NCBI GenBank assembly: GCA_960531495.1
Contig: OY482847.1
Coordinates: 18,644,566 to 18,708,565 of the forward strand
Length of the DNA: 64,000 nucleotides
Direction: 5' to 3'
Source of the DNA: Zeus faber
Lineage: Eukaryota > Chordata > Actinopteri > Zeiformes > Zeidae
The first letter of the stretch is position 1. The number at the start of each line of letters is the position of its first letter. Below, in pieces: positions 52,990-64,000 of the stretch. A program made the translations under genes and the position numbers. Under the pieces are notes generated by a model. It saw only the letters and a list, made by a program, of their open reading frames with translations. It ran no database searches and was not told the origin of the DNA.

Positions 52990-54290
52990 ATGAATGTACA
53001 ATTGACCAGAGCAAATGTAAAATTTCTCACGTGTCATCGATACAATCAGTAGCTTATTATACCTTGTTAAAAAGCCTGATGGCCTGGGGATAAAAGTTGT
53101 TTGTGAGTCTGGTAGTCTGTGCCTGAATGCTCTGGAAACGTTGGGCCAGATGGCAAGAATGTGAACAGTCCAGAGCCTAGGTGGCTGTAGTCCTCTATTA
53201 TTTTCCATGCTTTTCCCAGGCATCATGTGTGGTAGATGCCTTGCATGGAGGGGTGTTGACATGGTTTGTAGACAGTCTCATCATGTTGATGATGAGACCC
53301 AGGATGGTGGTATTGTCTGCACACTTGAGGATGATGCTGGAGCTGTGTGTGGCCACACAGTAATGCATGAGCAGGGCGTACAGAAGGGGACTGATTACAC
53401 AGCCCTGAGGGGCTCCGATGCTCAGGGTCAGAGGAGGAGGTGAGGTTACCCATTCTCACCACCTGGGGCCTGCCTGTCAGGAATTCCAGGATCCAGTTGC
53501 AAAGGGAGGTGTTAAGAGCTTGGATCTTGAGCTTGGGAACGAGCTTAGCGGGCACAATTGTGTTAAAGGCTTCTCTGTAATCTACAAACAGCATCCTCGC
53601 GTATGTGTTTCCCTTATTCAGGTGGGGAAGTACAGTGTGTACTGTCAGGGTGATGGCATCAATGGTCGATCTGGCGGTATGCAAATTGATAGGGGTCCAA
53701 GGTGACCAGAAGGATGGAGCAAGATGTGGTTTCCGGCTAGCCACTCGAAGCACTTAATGATGATGGAGTTCAGTGCTACCGGCGGAAGTCATTCAGGCAG
53801 GCGATTAAAGGTTTCTTTGGTACAGGGACAATGGTGGTCTTTTTGACGTAGGTGGGGACTGCAGACTGGTTCAGGGAGAGGTTGAATAAGGAGGTGAATA
53901 TCTCCGCTACCTGGAATGCCATCTGGCCCTCGTGACTTTCGAGGGTTTACTCTTTTAAAAGCTCTCCTCACGCCAGCAGTGGTTAGGGACAGAGTGCCGT
54001 TGGGACACCTCGAACCGTGCATAAAAGGTGTTGAGCTCGTCGGGAAGAGAGGCGGCAGGCAGGGCATCCCTACTATTTCTCCCTTTGTAGTCTGTGATGG
54101 AATGCAGTCCACACCAGTTAGACTCCAACTTGTCCTTGTAGACCCTTTTTGCATCTTGAATGGCTTTCTGTAGGTCATATCTGGATTTCCTCAGGGCCTC
54201 CAGGTCCCCAGACATCACCATTAACTCAAAGCTTTTGATGGGAGAAAGTCCATTGACTTTCGGGAACGACATGATCGATGCACATGGAGA
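52990..54290 (-). mobile_element. Second CR1/Rex-like LINE fragment, antisense, RT broken
   Basis: On the minus strand it encodes RT-like blocks in at least three frames: RKSRGPDGIPG (about 53925), [14 protein letters not shown] and [20 protein letters not shown] (about 53450-53580). These are the FxxAFD-like and NWI..FL.GR.Q.V motifs of CR1/L2-type reverse transcriptases. The 3' part (53000-53220) carries a non-coding end. Frameshifts abolish the enzyme. Confidence 0.8.
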
Positions 54291-54478
54291 TGTAGGCTGA
54301 AACAGTCTGTCTATTCATTAATGTCACCATCAGCTGCAACACAGAGCATCTGCCATTCTGTGGTTTCAAAACAGTCCTGGAGATTGGTGGCACTATGATG
54401 TAGTGTTAAGCATTATTTTATCATGTCAAATGAGACTATTATAAAGTTATGTGTGTGATGTTTGTTCCCCTCCACCCC

Positions 54479-54503
54479 TCTCTCTCTCTCTCACTCTCTC
54501 TCT

Positions 54504-54546
<43 letters not shown>
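54479..54546. repeat. (CT)n followed by (TA)n microsatellite
   Basis: Compound repeat: CT at about 54479-54505, then TA to about 54543. Confidence 0.95.
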
Positions 54547-54599
54547 TAGTGGCAGTTCCGCCAACCACACACCACCCGAGTGGCTTTTTCAGGGCACTC

Positions 54600-55570
54600 C
54601 AACACTCAACATGTCATGGCAAGGACTCTTCCTGTGTGTGAGGGGATAGGTGATTTAACCTGTACACATTGCTTGCACTGGTGAGCGACAGGCGTACAGC
54701 CAACCCTGATCCCGGGCCCAATTAACTACACCCAAGACAGGTATAACTGCTTAAAGTGTGTCATTTTGTGTAAAAAAAAAAATTTATAAACCGCCTGGAA
54801 ACACTGTCCCATACCTACACATAATAAAAGACCGGATTCTGAACAGGGTTCTTATACCCTAAACAAATAAAAAACGTCCAATAAAACAGAAACAGTCCAC
54901 TTTCCCAGAGACCTGGTTCCCCGGAACAGCACGGTCCATGGGCAACCCTCCCCCAGGGCGATGACAGACTCTCTTCCCTTTCGGAGCATGGAGCCTTCGG
55001 CTGCTGTGCTGGCTGGTGGAGGTGTAGCCGTGCTTGGCTGCTTAGAGGGGTGGCCTGGCTGCTGGGCTGCTGGACGGTCCCAGTGGTGTCTGCTGCGAGG
55101 AGCAGCTAGCTGCAGACAGTTACCCATGGTGGTTGCTGTGGCTGCTTCTCCCCCGGTACTCCGCTGGTGATCCTGGGTGCCTCTGCTGCCAGTCAGGAGA
55201 GGGCTGGGGCCATGGCTGCCCACTGACCTGCTGGTCGCTCCAGTGCATCTTTGGACGGCCCTTCTATTTCCCTTTCCCGTGCCGGAGAGTCCCTGTTCAG
55301 GCACCACTGTGGCAGGGCTTTTTCAAAGCCCTCCGACGCAGAGACACAGGCAATGGTGTTGAAACGTACCAGTTTAATGAAGAGAGTGGGCAAGACGGAA
55401 CATATCCAGAGCAGATGGAATCATGACAAGGGCTCCGGCCGTATGAGTGTAGGGATGGGTTATTTAATCTATGCTCGTTGATTGCGCTGACAAGCAACAG
55501 GCATACAGCCACCCCTGATCCCGGGCCCAATTAACTAGACCCAAGACAAGTGTGGCTGCTTAAATCACAC
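54600..55570. repeat. Direct repeat pair about 800 bp apart, with G+C-rich interior
   Basis: Two direct copies, about 54640-54760 and 55450-55565, share GGCGTACAGCCAACCCTGAT / GGCATACAGCCACCCCTGAT, TCCCGGGCCCAATTAACTA and ACCCAAGACA. The 650-bp interior is G+C-rich and has no recognisable domain. The layout could be a small LTR-type or tandemly duplicated repeat. No primer-binding site or retroviral protein is seen. Confidence 0.55.
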
Positions 55571-55589
55571 CAGCCCCACAACACATTTA

Positions 55590-56440
55590 TACAGTTACGT
55601 AGCAAGCTGTGACGCACTGTGTGTTCTGACACCCTTCTACCATAGCCAGCATAACTATTTCAGCAATTTGTACTACAGTAGCTCTTCTATAGGATTGACC
55701 AGACGGGCTAGCTAGCCTTTGCTCTCCACACGCATTAAGGAGCCCATGGGCATCACCCTGTCGCCAGTTAACCAGTTCACTGGTTGTCCTTATCAGACCG
55801 ACACCCCGCCCGAGCCCCCCGCCCCACGGGTGGGCCGGCAAGACCCCCACGCCCACCCACACCCTGCACAAGGGGGGGGGGGGGCGGGGGCCGCGCCACC
55901 GCAGCCGATCAGGCGCCCCACCCGGCGTGAGTGCCGAGTGACCATACACGTAGCAGCAAGTGCCCAGCGCGGGGCACCCCGATGTTACCACCCCCCCCCC
56001 GGGTGATGCGGGCAGGCCGCCACGTATACAGGCCCTCCGCCACCCCCAGCACCCGGGGCCCCTGCCGCAGAAGCAAAAGGCCAACAGCCGCCCCCCGACC
56101 CAGGCAGTCCCCCCAGGGGCCCTAGAAGGCACCCGGCAGTGCACTCCGCAGGGTGCACAACCACTAGTTGTCCTTACTTGGACCACTTCTCGTAGATAGT
56201 AACCAAGAGGCCACAAGACCTGCCGTTTTGGAGCTTCTCTGACTCAGTCGTCTGGCCATCACAATCTGGCCCTTGTCAAAATCGCTCAGATCCTTAGGCT
56301 TGTCCATTTTTCCTGCTTCCAACACATCAGAACTGACTATTCATTTGCTGCCTAATATATAGGGACACAATGGGAAATGTTATTCACTTCACCTGTCATT
56401 GGTTTTAATGTTGGGGCTGATCGGTGTATACACTTTTATG
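55590..56440 (-). mobile_element. Tc1-like transposon, truncated, interrupted by a G+C-rich insertion
   Basis: Antisense transposase N-terminal region. From the right end: CTGATCGGTGTATA, TTATTCACTTCACCTGTCAT, CTTGTCCATTTTTCCTGCTT, GACTCAGTCGTCTGGCCATC, then after the insertion TAGCAAGCTGTGACGCACTG. It is the same family as 15499-16055. The catalytic half is missing at the left, and a 370-bp insertion splits the helix-turn-helix part. Confidence 0.8.
55793..56161. mobile_element. G+C-rich insertion with 15-bp target duplication
   Basis: Flanked by CACTGGTTGTCCTTA (55778-55792) and CACTAGTTGTCCTTA (56162-56176). The interior is C-rich, with two homopolymer runs (55871-55883 and 55988-55998) and CCCCACCC-type words. 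No coding sequence is recognised. The long minus-strand open frame spanning it (about 55587-56216) is a product of its composition. Confidence 0.65.
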
Positions 56441-56489
56441 CATACAATTGCAAGTGAATCCTGAAAAAAACACAACTGCAAATAATTTC

Positions 56490-60080
<3,591 letters not shown>

Positions 60081-63000
60081 CTAACTCCATCGCACATCCA
60101 CCCGGGCCCCGTGTCCCCGCTCCAGAGACGGGCCGCTTTCCTCGGCCCCCACAGACGTCGGGCGGCTGCTCGGCCCAGAGGAAAGGTTCGTCAACTCCGC
60201 CTCGTCGTGCGAGTAGCGCCCGGAGTCGCCCGTCTCGTGGCTGCCCTCGCTGTTGGACGAGCCCTCCATGTCCACAGAGGAGCCCAGCAGGGCGCCGGGC
60301 TGGTTCGGGGACGCCGGCAACTCCTCTTCGTAGCACAACACTGTGATGCCCGGCTGGTACGAGCGGCTGCCGTGCCTCTGCTTCTGCACCTGGGATACGG
60401 CAAGTCAGTCCGCGGTGTTATCTTACTATCGCATTATTACACAGATATAGATAATAATAGGTGGTGGCAAAATGATGCGACTGTACTTCCCAAAGCGACT
60501 ACTCATCAGAAATGCTCAATCAATTCTGATCTTACCTGCACTGCCTCAACATGGTTCTTCTTCTCCCGGTTGAAGAAAAAACATTTATTTTTCTTTTCCG
60601 TGCTGGGCTGCACAGGTCCAAGGCTATTGATGATCAGATTTGTTCCACCCTTGAAAAATGAACAAAGTATTAGCTTCATAATACATAGTACCCGGTGCCA
60701 AATGCACTTATTTTTGGCTGAAGCTGATGGCAGCTCCCGTAGGTGTTTCAGGGTTTAGCACCTTGGCATCAATGAAGTGTTCCCCGCTCATCATGGGCAC
60801 CGTTATATCAGCGTTCTGGGGCTGAGGCTCGGAGCCCAGATGACCTGCCGCCGGGGACGTGCTTGCTCTCTCCCTGTACGCCTTCGCTGCCAGCAATTTC
60901 CTGGGAAGGGAAAGAGAAAAACATTCATGAAGATCATATTCAACCTTTATAACATCTTTTGACTCTGTGACTCTAATGTGTCCCGCTCTTATCTGAGGCT
61001 TTGCAAACCACGGCTGTGATGCTACTACTTATTGCAAGCCTCTTAAATGGCACGATTTAAAGTTATGTAATCTAGGCAGAGCAGAACATTTCTGCCAAAA
61101 AGCGTGTTTAGTCCTTTAAATAGCTCACATTACTAATGTCCCAGTACATTACTTATGGTTAGGTAATTACCTGTTTTTGCCTCTGCACACAATGATGAAG
61201 GCGCAGATGATGATGCAGATAAGTGCGATGCAGACCCCGACGATGATCCCCGTCATGGACCTTTGATCCAGTTGGTAGAATCCATCTGAAAAGACTGCGA
61301 GGAAATAAGCCCAAATTTCAGATCAAATCCTGAATTAACACCGGTAAAAATGAGTATATAAACAAGCTTCTGTGATGAGAAGAGTTGCACCACATAGATC
61401 GAACTGATGGAAGCCAAATGGGTGGTGTGGTGGCGTTAATCCTAAATATAAGATAAAAAACCACAAAGTGATGCCTTCAGCGCATCTCTAACCTGTGTTG
61501 TGTGGGGAACCGTGCGGGTGCTTTGAAGTCTGATCCGCCTCCACCGCCAGCTCCACCGTGTGGGAAAAGGGGCCATCTCCCATCTGGTTGGAGGCAGAAA
61601 CCTTCACCAGGTAAACCTGCCCCGGCTGCAGGTTTTCCAGCAGCGCCATTGTGATGCTCCCTGTCAGAGAAATGTCCATTTTGCTCAGCATCTTTCATCA
61701 TTGTTTTTTTTTTTTATTGAGGTATTCACATAAGAACGATACATCACCAGGAGCATAGAGGACTAAAGTTGTGGACTGCTGATGATGTTTTGCGTAATTT
61801 CCATTACATTTGAAAAGGGAAAGACCTTGAATGCTTGAGAATGATTGCTCAAGAGTGCAACGCATTAGTACATATGGTGGGAATTTAAACACTTTTACTG
61901 CAGACAAAATGTAGTGTTAAGCCTGATGTTGACCAATAGGGTGTTGAATAGAATAAATTACAAATAAGCAATAGATTGAATATAATGGAACATGATTATG
62001 GATTATGAAATCTAATGTCTAGTCACTTTATCTCATATGTTGGCAAGGGGGAAGAGATTGTAAGCCGGACTCTCCATACACCAGTATAACAGGCAGCGCT
62101 CCACTCTTTCCTTACAACTATCCTCGGCTCCTTCCCCTCACCTTCTCGTTGAAGCACCTGCCATTCACCGGCGATCCAGGCCTTCCTAGAAGCGTACAGG
62201 ATTGTGTAGTGTGTCACAGCAATGTTTGGCACCTCTGGTAGTTTCCATGACACCAGTGCTGTGTCCTCTTCAATAAGAGTCACTTTCACATTGGACGGCG
62301 GTGTCATAGGTGCTGGGAACGGAGAACCAGAAAAAACATAAAAAATGACAATTTAACCAAACCAGACATCTTAACCAGCTTAACCTGAAGCAAGCCAAAT
62401 ATTGAGCACCCACAGAAAAAAAAATCAGAAATGTATTACTTAAGTGACTTTTTCAGGGTTTCTTGGTAAGTAATATCAACATTAGATTAAATTATGTAAT
62501 ATCATCAGCCTTCACTGCATGGAAGAATAAGTGACACTATAAAAAAAGTACAATTATGAACCATTTTGTAGAGTTATGTAAGAAAATAAATCATCTCACC
62601 TACACTATTTGTGAGTAATTTGATGTGAGGTTGTGCTCACCTTCAGGTAAAGTACTCTGGTACACCACAGGGCTCCAGGGGCTGGAGAGCTGATCGATGT
62701 GCAGACGAATGGCAAACTCATATCTGGTGTTGGGCTCCAGGTCCTGAACCAGGAGCTGCTGCTCATTCCTGCGGGGAAAGCGGGATACACAAACTGTCAT
62801 GGCAGCAGCCAATCAGGAGATGGAGCTGGAGAGCCGTACTCCCACACAAGCGGGAACTACAGTAAACGTCCATCATGCGGGGGACTCCTGTCTGTTTTTG
62901 GGAGGAACTATATTGTTGGAGAAACATTTTGGCGGATATAGTCACTACTCCCAACTTCTCCATGATGTGGAAATAGGTTTGTGTGATATGGCCAAAATCT

Positions 63001-63845
63001 TCTGTCCCGATTTAGGTCCTTTCTTATCTCGATAATGATTTATATATCGCGATATAGCACCTTTTCTGTATATTCAATTAATAAATAGTTTATATAAAAA
63101 AAGAAAAAACACATGGTAGCCTCTTTGTGACATGGCGCAGCACGGGAAGGGGCTTGTCGGGGCTCTCATAATCACAGGAGAGGCAAAATAAGCGACATAC
63201 ACTGTATATCAAAATCTGAATTATTTGCAAAATTGAAGATGTAAACTGTAACTAAAAACAAACTAAAACCATCGGCAATCAAAAGCTGCTCTGGTTCAGC
63301 TCGGACGTCACCCTCACCTTATGTGGTGCGGTGGCAGACGGGCAAATGCTGTAATAATCCATCCAATGAGTAATTTCCCAAAGCGCCACGTTCCTCCACA
63401 TTATTTGTTTACGATCGCTCCCAAGTGCAGATAACGTAAAACAACGCGACATAAAATATTGCCGTAAAGCAGTTCTGCGGCTGATTTGCGCCATAGCGAT
63501 AGAAACGGTATCAAAAATATACATACGATACTAGTCATTTCTCTATCGTCTTACGGTGTATATCGTCATAGTGCCCAGCTCTATGCGTTAATAAAGAAAT
63601 GAGAATGGAAATCCGACACAATGCGGCGAAAAGGGAAAGGTTTGTTTGAGACTCTTACGTCTGCAGGTACAGCACCAGCGAGGCGTTCTGCAGGCCCACC
63701 GGGTTGCAGCGGATGGTGTAGTTGACGTCGTTGCTGGAGGAGAAGGCGGGTCGGCCCCAGTAGAGGAACACGGCCGTGGAGCTGTTGGTTTTTGCGTAGA
63801 CGTGGTGCGGAGGCGGCGGAGGGGGAACCAGACGATCCCGCACAG
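60081..63845 (-). CDS. prtg: Protogenin (PRTG), C-terminal part, nine coding exons, 5' part beyond window
   Basis: Exons in transcript order: 63659-63845, 62641-62768, 62142-62312, 61493-61660, 61171-61285, 60762-60900, 60536-60649, 60081-60389 (TAG 60081-60083); the window edge cuts the gene upstream of the first. Visible parts are two fibronectin type III domains (VFLYWGRP...[11 protein letters not shown]...[12 protein letters not shown]; then [19 protein letters not shown]...[15 protein letters not shown]), one membrane helix ([20 protein letters not shown]), and a cytoplasmic tail with [17 protein letters not shown]. These match the neogenin/DCC-like protogenin family, surface receptors of early neural and axial tissue. 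All phases agree. The place after ccpg1 supports PRTG over IGDCC3/4 or neogenin, though two genes present in mammals between them are not seen. Confidence 0.9.
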
Positions 63846-64000
63846 CTAACAAAAAATAAATAAAAAATGGAAGAGAGAGGGGTATTCTAGTTTGTTGTTC
63901 CCTCAACCGTACTGATTCTATATTTAAATGGAATGACGCAAAGTCTCATACAAGTGCACATTCAGTGTGAATTCATATGCATGTTTTTGAGAGTAAAAAA
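63846..64000 (-). other. prtg: prtg intron, continuing beyond the window
   Basis: The acceptor at 63846-63847 (CTAACAG-type in reverse) precedes the first visible exon. The remaining 155 bp hold no exon. Confidence 0.7.

Noticed and set aside
55587-56216. 209-codon minus-strand frame, Gly/Trp/Cys-rich
   Set aside because: It runs through a Tc1-like remnant and its C-rich insertion. The composition explains its length, and no family is recognisable.
60111-60758. 215-codon plus-strand frame over the end of prtg
   Set aside because: It is antisense to confirmed prtg exons and crosses their introns.

Overview
The window looks like nuclear DNA of a teleost fish. Genes are split into many short exons by mostly short, AT-rich introns. 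CA/TG, CT and ATT microsatellites are abundant, and the repeats are typical of fish: Tc1-like DNA transposons, hAT-like elements, CR1/L2-type LINE pieces with short tandem 3' tails, and a tRNA-derived SINE. The run of genes from 26 to 64 kb also has the order and orientation of human 15q21 (RAB27A, PIGBOS1/PIGB, CCPG1, PRTG). I see no bacterial, viral or organellar genes, no CRISPR array, and no gene cluster that looks like a new system.

Layout: (1) 1-7066, plus strand, the 3' part of a RIPOR/FAM65 gene closest to RIPOR1, ending without the long C-terminal helical-repeat region. (2) 7.1-11.3 kb, its 3' UTR and repeat-rich spacer. (3) 11271-21118, minus strand, a complete 14-exon vrk3 (pseudokinase, 516 codons). 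(4) 21.1-26.2 kb, spacer with a terminal-inverted-repeat element and an unassigned ORF. (5) 26194-29724, minus strand, complete rab27a (220 aa). (6) 29.7-35.0 kb, rab27a upstream region with very long microsatellites and a CpG-rich segment. (7) 35010-35264, minus strand, pigbos1, a mitochondrial microprotein. (8) 37108-40503, plus strand, complete 12-exon pigb (527 aa), divergent from pigbos1, with one AT-AC (U12-type) intron and one GC-AG intron. (9) 41310-48147, minus strand, complete 8-exon ccpg1 (850 aa), convergent with pigb. (10) 48.1-60.1 kb, CpG-rich DNA, LINE, Tc1 and SINE debris, then the probable prtg 3' UTR. (11) 60081-63845, minus strand, the last nine coding exons of protogenin (prtg); its 5' part lies beyond the window.

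The genes share no single pathway. Rab27a drives secretory-vesicle docking, Pigb adds the third mannose of GPI anchors in the ER, Pigbos1 sits at the ER-mitochondria interface, Ccpg1 is an ER-phagy receptor, Vrk3 is a nuclear scaffold, Prtg is an Ig/FN3 surface receptor, and the RIPOR protein is a Rho effector. Exon joins were built by hand: every junction keeps the frame and the products match their families along the length, so the vrk3, rab27a, pigb, ccpg1 and prtg models are strong. The last two ripor exons are the weakest part. Repeat-class names rest on recognition, not on a database search.
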